A DNA stretch of 59,874 bases from Microbacterium jejuense (GCF_019511665.1 NZ_JAEUAW010000021.1:1-59874); one strand, 5' to 3'. Shown: positions 17,643 through 26,600, numbered from the stretch's first letter. Made by a program: numbers and translations. Notes: generated from the sequence alone by a model not told the origin.

Positions 17643-18292
17643 GCGCCGTCGAGCTCGCTGCGGCCACCGCCGCGGGAGTCGCCGCCGCGCACGGCTCGGC
17701 GACGTCGGACGGCCGTGAGCTGCGGCCGCTGCGCGTCGTGGGGGTGTCGGGGTCGCTGCAGGAGCCGAGCCGCACCACGGCCCTCGTGCGGGCGATCCTC
17801 GCCGGCGTCGCCGACCGCGCCGCGGCCGAGACCGAGCTGGTCGAGGTCGCGGCGCTCGGCCCCGGGTTCGCCGGAGCCTTGCGCCGGGAGGACGTCGCCC
17901 CCGAGGTGGAGCGCGCGCTGCAGGCCATCGAGTCCGCCGACCTGCTGGTGGCGGCGAGCCCGGTCTACCGTGCGTCGTTCACGGGCCTGTTCAAGCACCT
18001 GTTCGACTTCGTCGGCCAGTACGACCTCGTTGGGACGCCCGTGCTGCTGGCCGCGACCGGCGGCGGTGAACGGCACGCGCTCATCATCGAGCACCAGCTG
18101 CGCCCGCTGTTCGGCTTCTTCCAGGCGCTCACGCTGCCGATCGGCGTGTACGCCTCCAACAGCGACTTCACCGACTACCGGCTGAGCTCGCCCGACGTGG
18201 CCCGCCGTGTCGTTCAAGCCGTCGACCGCTCCCTGCCGCTCGTGGAGCAGGCCGCGCTGGTCCGCCGATCGGAGTACGTCGCGACCTGGTGA
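17639..18292 (+). CDS. NADPH-dependent FMN reductase (MsuE-like)
   Basis: A 217-residue flavodoxin-fold reductase. Residues about 29-45 (LRPLRVVGVSGSLQEPSRT) form the flavin phosphate loop, and SPVYRASFTGLFKHLFDFV is the conserved middle motif of the MsuE/SsuE/NADPH FMN reductase family. It would supply FMNH2 to the two luciferase-like monooxygenases of the cluster, as SsuE does for SsuD and MsuE for MsuD in sulfonate use. It starts with GTG inside the stop of the AhpD-like gene and is the last gene before a strong terminator. Confidence 0.9.
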   Translation: MSAVELAAATAAGVAAAHGSATSDGRELRPLRVVGVSGSLQEPSRTTALVRAILAGVADRAAAETELVEVAALGPGFAGALRREDVAPEVERALQAIESADLLVAASPVYRASFTGLFKHLFDFVGQYDLVGTPVLLAATGGGERHALIIEHQLRPLFGFFQALTLPIGVYASNSDFTDYRLSSPDVARRVVQAVDRSLPLVEQAALVRRSEYVATW

Positions 18293-18300
18293 CGAGGGGA

Positions 18301-18340
18301 CGAGTGGATGCCGGCGGCCGCGGCCGCCGGCATCCACTCG
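18301..18340. terminator. Terminator: perfect 40-bp palindrome
   Basis: Positions 18301-18320 (beginning CGAGTGGATGCC) are exactly complementary to 18321-18340, giving a very stable hairpin 8 bases after the FMN reductase stop, followed by TCTTCTG. It closes the transporter-oxygenase operon. Confidence 0.85.
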
Positions 18341-18389
18341 TCTTCTGGGCCCGCCGTCATGAAACGCCGCCGCGGGCGTCTTGCGTGGT

Positions 18390-18854
18390 GTGAGCTTCGA
18401 TGTCACCCCCACCCGCCGCGGCACCGGCGGCTCGCCGTTCCTCACGGCGGCGGCGGCCGCCAAGCTCGCCGGTCTGACACCGGCGACCCTCACCCGCCGG
18501 CTCGCGAACGGCGAGCTGCCCGGCTACCGGTTCGGTCGGCGCTGGTTCGTTCCCGAGGCCGAGTTCCGCCGGCAGCTGCGTCGCCGGGCGTGGATGGTGC
18601 GCGCGGATGCCGAGCCCGCCGTGATCCGAGAGCTCACGCGCACGCTGCCGGCGTTCCTCACGGACGACGACCTGGAGCGGTTCTTCGGCGTGCGGCGGAC
18701 GCTGCTGGGGGAGGTGCTGCGGATGCCGTCGTTCACGGGCCGCGGCGGCGGCACGACGATCGCGGTGCTCGAGCGCACCCTGCTCAGCGCCCGCAACGGC
18801 TGCACGCCATGCGTCGCCGAGGTCGTGCCGCACGGCGTATGCGGAGCCGCATGA
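18390..18854 (+). CDS. Helix-turn-helix (excisionase/MerR-like) DNA-binding protein
   Basis: A 154-residue protein with an excisionase-type winged HTH at residues about 15-60 (FLTAAAAAKLAGLTPATLTRRLANGELPGYRFGRRWFVPEAEF). The C-terminal half has two more helical stretches and ends with a CTPCV pair. I start it at the GTG at 18390, which has no clear ribosome site. It sits between the terminated oxygenase operon and the cysteine operon and may regulate either. The HTH assignment is good; the target is unknown. Confidence 0.68.
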   Translation: MSFDVTPTRRGTGGSPFLTAAAAAKLAGLTPATLTRRLANGELPGYRFGRRWFVPEAEFRRQLRRRAWMVRADAEPAVIRELTRTLPAFLTDDDLERFFGVRRTLLGEVLRMPSFTGRGGGTTIAVLERTLLSARNGCTPCVAEVVPHGVCGAA

Positions 18855-18898
18855 CGGCGGATTTCGTCCGTCGCCTGTACGCGGCGGTGGTCGCCGTC

Positions 18899-18904
18899 TA
18901 GACT
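18899..18904 (+). promoter_or_regulatory. -10 box of a leaderless promoter for the cysteine leader ORF
   Basis: TAGACT fits the actinobacterial TANNNT -10 element. Seven bases separate its last T from the GTG at 18912, so transcription would begin at or next to that codon. No good -35 is visible. Confidence 0.6.
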
Positions 18905-18911
18905 TGCCCGC

Positions 18912-18947
18912 GTGTTGACCTGTCGGTGTTGTCGCCCCTGCTGTTGA
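18912..18947 (+). CDS. Poly-cysteine leader peptide (candidate cysteine attenuator)
   Basis: This 11-codon ORF reads (M)LTCRCCRPCC: GTG, TTG, ACC, then five Cys codons among the last eight, then TGA. It lies 83 bp before the cystathionine beta-synthase start and 7 bases after a -10 box, so it is probably leaderless. Polycysteine leaderless short ORFs are known in mycobacteria as cysteine-responsive attenuators of downstream cysteine genes. Slow reading of the Cys codons when Cys-tRNA is scarce would open the ribosome site of the next gene. It is too short for ordinary gene callers. The sequence match to this idea is very good; its function here is inferred. Confidence 0.8.
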   Translation: MLTCRCCRPCC

Positions 18948-19029
18948 AGCCTCCGCTTCAGGCAGACCTCCGCGACCCCTGACAACCCGCCGCACCCGCG
19001 CGTGCGGCATCGACACCTGAGGATCCTCA
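18945..19029 (+). promoter_or_regulatory. Structured leader between the poly-Cys ORF and the beta-synthase gene
   Basis: Three potential hairpins follow the leader ORF: TGAAGC-ctcc-GCTTCA (18945-18960, beginning on the leader stop codon), GCCGCAC-ccgcgc-GTGCGGC (18989-19008), and the palindrome TGAGGATCCTCA (19018-19029), which contains the GAGG ribosome site of the GTG at 19031. CCTCC at 18967-18971 could also mask GAGG. A ribosome paused on the Cys codons would disturb the first hairpin and change access to the ribosome site. Confidence 0.6.
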
Positions 19030-19030
19030 C

Positions 19031-20019
<989 letters not shown>

Positions 20020-20023
<4 letters not shown>

Positions 20024-21180
20024 CCGATCCCACCGCCGACTCCGGCTTCGAGACCCGTGCCGTGCACGCCGGGCAGGCGTTCGACCCGACGACCGGGGCG
20101 GTGATCCCGCCCGTCCACTTCTCGACCACGTATGCCCAGGACGGCATCGGCGGGCTCCGCGAGGGGTACGAGTACGGCCGCAGCGGCAACCCCACGCGCA
20201 CGGCGCTCGAGACGCAGCTGGCGGCCCTCGAGGGCGGTGCCCACGCGCTGTCGTTCGCGTCGGGTCTCGCGGCCGAGGACGCGCTGCTGCGCGCGGCGCT
20301 TACGCCCGGCGACGAGGTGCTGCTGGGCAACGATGTGTACGGCGGCACGTTCCGGCTCATCGCGCGCGTGCTGGGCGCATGGGGCGTCACGGTGCGCGTC
20401 GTCGACATGAGCGACCTCGACGCCGTGCGCGCGGCGCTCGAGGAACGGCCCGCGCGCATCGTGTGGGTCGAGACCCCGAGCAACCCGCTGCTGCGCATCA
20501 CCGACATCGCGGGGCTCGCGAAGCTGGGCCACGACGCCGGCGCGCTCGTCGTGGTCGACAACACCTTCGCGTCGCCCGCGCTGCAGCAGCCCCTCGCGCT
20601 CGGCGCGGACGTCGTCGTGCACTCCACGACCAAGTACCTGGGCGGCCACTCCGACGTCGTGGGCGGCGCGCTCGTGCTCAACGACGATGCGCTGTACGGC
20701 GACGCGAAGTTCCTGCAGTTCGCGGTCGGCGCCGTGTCGGGTCCGCTCGACGCGTGGCTCACGACGCGCGGCATCAAGACGCTGGCCCTGCGCATGCAGC
20801 GGCACAGCGAGAACGCGCAGGAGGTGGCATCCTTCCTCTCCTCGCACGGTGCGGTGGCCCGCGTGTACTACCCCGGCCTCGCGTCGCACCCGGGACACGA
20901 GCTCGCCGCACGGCAGATGAGCGGCTTCGGCGGCATCGTGTCGGTCGCCCTCGCGGACGCGGCCGCGGCGCGCCGGTTCGCGGAGTCGACGCGGCTGTTC
21001 CAGCTGGCCGAGTCGCTCGGCGGCGTCGAGTCGCTCATGAACTACCCCGACGAGATGACGCACGCCTCGGTGCGCGGCACCGAGCTCGCCGTCCCGCCCG
21101 AGGTGGTCCGGCTATCGGTGGGCATCGAGTCCGCCGCCGACCTGCTCGCCGACCTCGATCAGGCGCTCGCGGGCCTCTGA
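20020..21180 (+). CDS. metB: Cystathionine gamma-synthase/gamma-lyase
   Basis: A 386-residue member of the Cys/Met metabolism PLP family. YGRSGNPTR, the PLP lysine motif HSTTKYLGGHSD (Lys205) and the C-terminal SLGGVESLMNYPDEMTHASV are all present. Members either join cysteine and O-acyl-homoserine (gamma-synthase) or split cystathionine to cysteine (gamma-lyase), and many actinobacterial enzymes do both. Being the second gene of a beta-synthase operon under a cysteine leader favours the lyase direction. Its ATG lies in the stop codon of the upstream gene. Confidence 0.9.
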
Positions 21181-21207
21181 TCCGGGGTGAGCCGCACGAG
21201 CGGCCCT

Positions 21208-21213
21208 TAAGCT
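21208..21213 (+). promoter_or_regulatory. -10 box of a leaderless promoter
   Basis: TAAGCT lies 6 bases before the ATG at 21220, and no ribosome site is present, so the flavoprotein mRNA probably starts at its own start codon. Confidence 0.55.
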
Positions 21214-21219
21214 CGGCAC

Positions 21220-23235
21220 ATGACCGCGAGCCCTCCCTCTCTGCTGGCGCAGCCGCTGCGGATCGGCGCCGTCACGGTGCCGAATCGCATCATGCAGACG
21301 GCGCACTCGAAGCAGTACTCGGACCGTGTGGAGTCCGACCGCGAGACCGCGTACTACGTGCGTCGGGCGCTCGGCGGCTGCGGCCTGTTCGTCGCGGGCA
21401 ATCACTTCGTGCACGCGACGGGGTCGATCAAGGGCTTCGAGGACGCGTACCGCCCCGAAGGCGTGGCCGCGTCGAAGCGGATGACGGATGCCGTGCACGA
21501 GGCCGGCGCGAAGGTCTTCGTGCAGCTGAACCACCACGGCGCACAGGCGCAGGCCGACGGTCCGGATGGTCCGCGCACGGTGTATGCCCCTTCGCGCATA
21601 CTGTCTCCGTCGACGGCCCACGCCGCGCGCGCGATGGACCACGACGACATCGCGGCGCTCGTCGACGGCTGGGCGCTGTCGGCGGAGCACTCGCGGGCGG
21701 GCGGATTCGACGGCGTCGAGATCCATATGGCCCACGGGTACCCGCTGCACCAGTTCCTCTCGCCGCTGTACAACGCGCGCACCGACGAGTACGGCGGCGA
21801 TCTCGAAGGACGCACGCGCTTGCCGCGCCAAGTGCTGCGCGCTGTGCGCGATCGCGTCGGTGACGACTTCACGGTCGGCATCCGCATCGTCGCGAACGAA
21901 TTCCACCCCGAAGGGCTCGACGGCGTCGCGATGCGCGACGTGATCGCGCGGCTGCGCGCCGAGGTCCGCCTCGACTTCCTCGACCTCGCCGCCGGCGGGT
22001 ACCACAACGTGCACTACGTCTTCCCGTCGTCGCCGATGCCCTACGCGTGGCTGCGCGACGACGTCGCCGCGGTGAAGGCCGCGAACCCCGACATCCCCGT
22101 GTTCGGCGTAGGCGCCGCCCGCTCGGTCGAAGAGGCGGAGGAGGTGCTCGCCTCCGGAGTCGCCGACATGGTCGCCCTCACGCGCGCCCAGATCGCCGAC
22201 CCCGACCTCGGCCGCAAGCTGGTCGGCGCCGCGCCCGTCGATGCTGCGAGCCCCGGCATCCGTCACTGCATCCGCCTGAACCAGGGGTGCCTCGGACGCG
22301 GAAGTCGCGGACTCCCGATGTCGTGCACCGTCAATCCGCTCGCCGGCCGCGAGCTCGAGCGCGGACCGCGTCCGAGCGCTGCGGTGCCGCAGCGCTGGGT
22401 CGTGGTCGGCGGGGGACCGGCAGGCATGCGCGCGGCGGTGGAGCTCGCCCACGACGGGCACCGCGTGACTCTCGTGGAACGGGATTCCGAGCTCGGCGGC
22501 CAGTTGCGGCTCGCGCGACGGGTCCCGGGCCGTGAGAGCGTGGGGCTGCTCGTCGACGACCTCGTGCGCGACCTCGCGGCCGCGGGCGTCGAGGTGCGGC
22601 TCGGCGTCTCCGCGACGGTAGGGGAGCTCCGCGAGCTCGGCGCCGACGGCGTCGTCGTGGCCACCGGCGCCGTGGCCCCCGCCACCACGTCGCTCGCGCT
22701 CGGTGGTGCGTACGCCGGCGGGTTCCCGGCCGAGGGCACGATCGAGGCGTTCACCGCGGTGGCCGATCCGGACGCGCTCGGCCGGCGCGTCGCGCTCGTC
22801 GACGCCGACGGCACCGCGTACGCCGCGGGCATCGCGCTGATGCTCCTGCCGCACGTCGAGGAGCTGGAGCTCGTCACGCCGTTCGAGACCGTGTTCCCCC
22901 ACATCGGCGCGGGCTACGACCGCCCGCTGCTGCTGGAGCGCCTCGGTGCGCACGCCGGCTTCCGTCGCCGGGCGTCCCACCGTGTCGAACGCGCCAGCGC
23001 ACGCGAGGTCGTCGTGCGCGACGTCCTCACCGGCGTCACTGCGACGCTCGACGATGTCGACACGGTGGTGGCCGTCGAACCGCGGGAGTCGGTCGGCATC
23101 GCCGGAGCCGCGGATGCCGCACCGCGCGTCGTCACGATCGGCGACGCCTTCGCACCCCGCACCATCGACGCTGCGATCTTCGAGGCTGTCGAGCTGGCCT
23201 ACGACGTCGCGGGCCTCGCGGTGCTCCGCGGCTGA
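21220..23235 (+). CDS. NADH:flavin oxidoreductase / 2,4-dienoyl-CoA reductase-like enzyme
   Basis: A 671-residue flavoprotein. Residues 1-345 are an Old Yellow Enzyme barrel (QPLRIGAVTVPNRIM, HMAHGYPLHQFLSPLYNARTDEYGG). About 350-370 is the iron-sulfur segment, and residues from about 390 form the FAD/NAD(P) part (GGGPAGMRAAVELAHDGHRVTLVE). In the classical enzymes the segment reads CxxCxxxC-x11-C; here it reads Cys350-Ile-Arg-Leu353-Asn-Gln-Gly-Cys357 and later Cys369, so the second ligand is Leu. The enzyme may lack a normal [4Fe-4S] cluster. Relatives reduce enones or demethylate trimethylamine-like amines. It is a single-gene unit. Confidence 0.87.
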   Translation: MTASPPSLLAQPLRIGAVTVPNRIMQTAHSKQYSDRVESDRETAYYVRRALGGCGLFVAGNHFVHATGSIKGFEDAYRPEGVAASKRMTDAVHEAGAKVFVQLNHHGAQAQADGPDGPRTVYAPSRILSPSTAHAARAMDHDDIAALVDGWALSAEHSRAGGFDGVEIHMAHGYPLHQFLSPLYNARTDEYGGDLEGRTRLPRQVLRAVRDRVGDDFTVGIRIVANEFHPEGLDGVAMRDVIARLRAEVRLDFLDLAAGGYHNVHYVFPSSPMPYAWLRDDVAAVKAANPDIPVFGVGAARSVEEAEEVLASGVADMVALTRAQIADPDLGRKLVGAAPVDAASPGIRHCIRLNQGCLGRGSRGLPMSCTVNPLAGRELERGPRPSAAVPQRWVVVGGGPAGMRAAVELAHDGHRVTLVERDSELGGQLRLARRVPGRESVGLLVDDLVRDLAAAGVEVRLGVSATVGELRELGADGVVVATGAVAPATTSLALGGAYAGGFPAEGTIEAFTAVADPDALGRRVALVDADGTAYAAGIALMLLPHVEELELVTPFETVFPHIGAGYDRPLLLERLGAHAGFRRRASHRVERASAREVVVRDVLTGVTATLDDVDTVVAVEPRESVGIAGAADAAPRVVTIGDAFAPRTIDAAIFEAVELAYDVAGLAVLRG

Positions 23236-23254
23236 TGCCGCGGCGTCCGCGGGT

Positions 23255-23365
23255 GCGGGCGCGGCCGCAGGTGGCAGGCGTGGGTGCAGGTGGCGGCGCG
23301 GGCACAGGTGGCATGCGCGGGTGCAGGTGGCAGGCGCGGGTGCAGGTGGCAGCCGCAGCCGCGGG
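23255..23365. repeat. GC-rich imperfect tandem repeat of 18-19 bp
   Basis: Five imperfect copies of 'gcaggtggcaggcgcgggt' (variants gcaggtggcggcgcgggc, acaggtggcatgcgcgggt, gcaggtggcagccgcagcc) follow each other in the 309-bp gap between the flavoprotein and the permease. No gene is visible here. The remainder, 23366-23544, holds further short GC-rich near-palindromes (cggatccgcgtaagcgg) and the promoter of the next gene. Confidence 0.7.
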
Positions 23366-23532
23366 TGGCGGCATCCACGATCCGCTCACGCGGATCCGCG
23401 TAAGCGGACGGACGACGCGACACGCCGTGCGCCGGTGCCGGCGACCCGGCGCGTCGCGCGGGAGGTCCGCACATGCGGATCCGATTCTGCGCACGTGCGC
23501 GGCCGCCGCCGTCCCCGCGCGGGCGCGGTGGC

Positions 23533-23538
23533 TACGCT
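23533..23538 (+). promoter_or_regulatory. -10 box of a leaderless promoter
   Basis: TACGCT lies 6 bases before the GTG at 23545 in a region without a ribosome site. This placement decides the start of the permease gene. Confidence 0.55.
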
Positions 23539-23544
23539 GGGCGC

Positions 23545-25104
23545 GTGGACCCCGTCGCCGCAACGCTCGTCATCCTGGTCCTCGCGGTCATCGCGTTCGT
23601 GAGCAACCGCGTGCCGATCGGCGTGGTCGCGATCGGCGTGGCGCTGGCGCTGTTCTTCACCGGCGTGCTGACGCTGCCCGAGGCGCTGGCGGGCTTCGGC
23701 GATCCGACCACGCTGTTCATCGCGGCGCTGTTCGTCGTGAGCGAGGCGCTCGACGCCACGGGCATCACCGCGTGGGCGGGGCAGAAGGTCATCGGGCGCG
23801 CCGGCACCAAGCGGAACACGCTCGTCATCGTGATCGCCCTTCTGGTCGCCGGGCTCACCGCACTCATCAGCATCAACGGCGCGGTCGCGGCGCTCCTGCC
23901 GCTGGTGGTCGTCGTCGCGGCGCGCGCCGGCATCGCGTCGTCGAAGCTGCTGATGCCGCTCGCCTTCGCGGCCTCGGCGGGGTCTCTCCTGCTGCTGACC
24001 GGAACGCCCGTGAACATCATCGTGTCGGAGTTCGCCGCAGGCGCCGGCGGCCGCGAGTTCGGCTTCTTCGAGTTCGCGCTCGTCGGCATCCCGATCCTCG
24101 TCGGCACCGTGGCGATCCTCCTGCTGGGCGGTCGGCTGCTGCCCGAGCGGCGCGGCGCGCTCATGCCCAAGGACCTCATGCGCCACGCCCGCCTGCTGCG
24201 CAAGCAGTATGAGCTGTCGCTCGACACGGGCATGCTGCTCGGACCCGTCAACGGCGTGACGGAGGTGGTGGTCGCACCGCGGTCGCCGCTCATCGGCAAG
24301 ACGCTGTGCGCGGGGATGTCCACGAAGAAGGGCGACCTCGTCGTGCTCGCGGCGCGCCGCGGGGATGAGCACCTCAAGGGCGCCGAGTTCGTCGTGCAGG
24401 CCGGCGACGCGCTGCTGCTGCAGGGCGCCTGGGACGACCTCGCGCGGGGCGCGAGCCAGCCCGGGGTGCTCGCCGTCGACGACCCGTCGCTGCTGCGGCG
24501 TTCGGTGCCGCTCGGCCGCGGCGCCAAGCGCGCCGCCGTGATCCTCCTCGCGATGGTGGTGCTGCTGGCGACCGGGCTCGTGCCGCCGGCGGTGGCGGCG
24601 CTGCTCGCCGCGTGCGCCCTCGTGCTCACCCGCACCGTCACCGCCACGCAGGCGTTCCACTCGATCTCGTGGACCACGGTCGTCCTGATCGCCGGCATGA
24701 TCCCGCTGTCGACCGCGTTCATCTCCACCGGCACCGCCGACATGATCGCGGAATGGATGCTGTCGATCCTGGGCGACGCCGGCCCCCAGGTCGCCCTGCT
24801 CGGCCTGTGCGTGCTCACGGTGGTGCTCGGCCAGCTCATCAGCAACATGGCGACCGTGCTCATCGTGGCTCCGATCGCGATCTCGGTCTCGCAGGCCATG
24901 GACGTCTCGGTGCAGCCGTTCATGATGGCGCTCACCGTGGCCGGCGCCGCATCGTTCCTGACGCCGATCGCGACCCCGGCGAACCTCATGGTCATGGATC
25001 CGGCGGGGTACCGGTTCGGCGACTACTACAAGCTCGGCCTGCCGCTCGTGCTCTTCTTCCTGCTGATGGCCGTCTACTACGTGCCGCTCCTCTGGCCCTT
25101 CTGA
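23545..25104 (+). CDS. SLC13-family (DASS-like) permease with central RCK_C/TrkA-C domain
   Basis: A 519-residue membrane transporter of the CitMHS/SLC13 group. Hydrophobic helices fill residues 1-205 and 330-519. The middle about 230-310 is a soluble TrkA-C-like domain (RSPLIGKTLCAGMSTKKGDLVVLAARRGDEHLKGAEFVVQAGDALLLQG). Paired hairpin motifs with NIIVSE and NLMVMDPAGY are the usual substrate and sodium sites. Known members carry dicarboxylates, sulfate or arsenite; the substrate cannot be assigned. Its position downstream of cysteine genes makes sulfate or a thiol-linked anion possible, but it has its own promoter. Confidence 0.85.
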   Translation: MDPVAATLVILVLAVIAFVSNRVPIGVVAIGVALALFFTGVLTLPEALAGFGDPTTLFIAALFVVSEALDATGITAWAGQKVIGRAGTKRNTLVIVIALLVAGLTALISINGAVAALLPLVVVVAARAGIASSKLLMPLAFAASAGSLLLLTGTPVNIIVSEFAAGAGGREFGFFEFALVGIPILVGTVAILLLGGRLLPERRGALMPKDLMRHARLLRKQYELSLDTGMLLGPVNGVTEVVVAPRSPLIGKTLCAGMSTKKGDLVVLAARRGDEHLKGAEFVVQAGDALLLQGAWDDLARGASQPGVLAVDDPSLLRRSVPLGRGAKRAAVILLAMVVLLATGLVPPAVAALLAACALVLTRTVTATQAFHSISWTTVVLIAGMIPLSTAFISTGTADMIAEWMLSILGDAGPQVALLGLCVLTVVLGQLISNMATVLIVAPIAISVSQAMDVSVQPFMMALTVAGAASFLTPIATPANLMVMDPAGYRFGDYYKLGLPLVLFFLLMAVYYVPLLWPF

Positions 25105-25121
25105 CCCGGGCGACGCGGGGA

Positions 25122-25414
25122 GGCCGGGTGGCGGCATCCGCTGTCGTCGTGGTTCCCGCCGGATTTGGCGATTCGCCAGAATCCGCCGGTTTGCGACGTC
25201 GCTGTTGGCGATTCGCCAGGAAGGGCGAGGTGGATGCCGGCGGCCGAGGCGTCGCGTGCTTCCGGGGCCGACGCGCCGAGTCTGCGATTCGCCACGATCG
25301 GCACGTGCAGGGCGCCGTTCTTGGCGATTCGCCAGAAACGGTCCGGAGAAGTCCGGAGGCTGGGCGCGCGACAACCTCGCAGTCGTCGGGAACGGCCGGG
25401 TGGCGGCATCCGCT
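25122..25414. repeat. Gene-free block with four copies of a 13-bp palindrome between 21-bp direct repeats
   Basis: TGGCGATTCGCCA, a perfect palindrome around a central T, occurs at 25166-25178, 25206-25218 and 25322-25334, and with 11 of 13 matches at 25282-25294. The spacing of starts is 40, 76 and 40 bp. The block is bounded by two identical 21-bp copies (ggccgggtggcggcatccgc plus t) at 25122-25142 and 25394-25414. No credible ORF is present. It may be a regulator array or a small inserted element. Confidence 0.7.
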
Positions 25415-25430
25415 CGCCCTGGATGAATGG

Positions 25431-25464
25431 CGACGCCCCGGCCGTCGGGTCGGCCGGGGCGTCG
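25431..25464. terminator. Terminator hairpin, 14-bp stem
   Basis: CGACGCCCCGGCCG (25431-25444) pairs perfectly with CGGCCGGGGCGTCG (25451-25464) across TCGGGT. It lies 17 bases past the stop of the SDR gene on the minus strand and could also stop readthrough from the permease side. Confidence 0.75.
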
Positions 25465-25481
25465 CGGTCTGCGGGCGAGGG

Positions 25482-26504
25482 TCAGGCTGCCGACCAGCCG
25501 CCGTCGCTCGCGAGGTTCTGGCCGTTGACGTTCACGCCGTCGTCCGACAGCAGGAACGTGATCGACGCGGCCAGGCGATCGGGCGTGACCGGCGGCACCA
25601 TCACCGCCATGCCGGCCTGCACACGCTCGGCGCCCAGCGGCGAGTTGAACTTCGCCTCGATGTTGGTGATGACGGCGCCCGGGGCCACCGCGTTGACGCG
25701 GATCCCGCTCGGGCCGTACATGTACGCGCTCGACTTCGTGAGGCCGACGACGGCGTGCTTCGACGCCGTGTACGCGGCACCGGCGGCCGAGCCGCGCAGC
25801 GACGCCTCGGACGACGTGTTCACGATCGAGCCGCTGCCCTGCGCGAGCATCGCGGGGATGACGGCGCGCATGAGCTTCATGGTCCCGGTGACGTTCACGC
25901 GGAACACGCGGTCCCACACGGCGTCGGTGACATCGCCGACGGGGGTCATGTCGTCCATGATCCCGGCGATGTTGGCCAGGCCGTCGATGCGCTCGCCGGC
26001 GGCCTCGACGATGCGGGCGACGCCCTCGTCATCGGTGATGTCGGCGGTCAGCGCGACGACGTCGGCGCCCTCGTGCGCGGCGACGAACTCGTCGAGGCGC
26101 TCCTGGCTGACATCGACGGCGATCACGCGGCCGCCCTCGCGCGCGACGCGCGACGCGGTGGCGCGGCCGATCCCGGAGCCCGCGCCCGTGACGATGACGG
26201 TCTGGCCCGTGAAGCGGCCGGCGGTGATCTTCTCGGCCCACTGGCCCTTCGGGGTCGCAGCCGCCGCCTCGGGCACGTAGTCGGGGTTCACCTGTGCGAC
26301 GAGGGCGTCGAGGGCCTCCTGCGGGAACGCGCCGCCGCTCATGGCGACGAGGTTCTGCAGCGGCAGCCCGGCGATCGGCGCGAGCGCCTCGGCGCTCTGG
26401 CCGCCCTGGGCGAGCAGTCCGCGCAGGACTTCGCCTCCGGCCGGATCGTCGAGCCACGTCTGGATGGTGGAGGCTCCGGTGAGCGGAGCGGGGGTGGTGC
26501 TCAT
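25482..26504 (-). CDS. SDR-family oxidoreductase with N-terminal extension
   Basis: A 340-residue short-chain dehydrogenase. The Rossmann motif TGAGSGIG is at 106-113, NIAG at 178-181, a Ser-rich catalytic region near 231, and the catalytic YTASK at Tyr245/Lys249. Classical SDRs are about 250 residues; here about 95 extra residues come first (ASTIQTWLDDPAGGEVLRGLLAQ and onward), helical and Ala/Leu-rich, which do not match a domain I know. The ATG at 26504 has AAGGGAAG upstream and the extension shows normal codon use, so it is real. It is divergent from the TetR gene at 26613 with a strong palindrome between, so it is probably its target. The substrate is unknown. Confidence 0.88.
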   Translation of the reverse strand: MSTTPAPLTGASTIQTWLDDPAGGEVLRGLLAQGGQSAEALAPIAGLPLQNLVAMSGGAFPQEALDALVAQVNPDYVPEAAAATPKGQWAEKITAGRFTGQTVIVTGAGSGIGRATASRVAREGGRVIAVDVSQERLDEFVAAHEGADVVALTADITDDEGVARIVEAAGERIDGLANIAGIMDDMTPVGDVTDAVWDRVFRVNVTGTMKLMRAVIPAMLAQGSGSIVNTSSEASLRGSAAGAAYTASKHAVVGLTKSSAYMYGPSGIRVNAVAPGAVITNIEAKFNSPLGAERVQAGMAVMVPPVTPDRLAASITFLLSDDGVNVNGQNLASDGGWSAA

Positions 26505-26577
26505 CTTGTCTTCCCTTTCGTCTTGCAGTGCATCGGGGCTGCGGGTCCGGGGGACGAGGATCCTTCGGGGCGGCTCC

Positions 26578-26599
26578 TACCGGACAACTATGTCCGGTA
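26578..26599. promoter_or_regulatory. TetR operator: perfect 22-bp inverted repeat
   Basis: TACCGGACA (26578-26586) and TGTCCGGTA (26591-26599) are exact inverted arms around ACTA. The site ends one base before the -10 box of the TetR gene and lies 74-95 bp before the SDR start, so a bound dimer would block both promoters. Confidence 0.8.
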
Positions 26600-26600
26600 C

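Noticed and set aside
18945..19030. A SAM or other metabolite riboswitch before the cystathionine operon
   Set aside because: I could not match a known riboswitch core in these 85 bases, and the poly-Cys ORF gives a simpler explanation for the structured leader.
23255..23365. Possible CRISPR array
   Set aside because: The repeats are directly adjacent, imperfect and without unique spacers, and no cas genes are present; it is a simple tandem repeat.
25166..25334. Possible CRISPR array formed by the 13-bp palindromes
   Set aside because: The repeats are too short and their spacing is irregular (40, 76, 40), with no cas genes.
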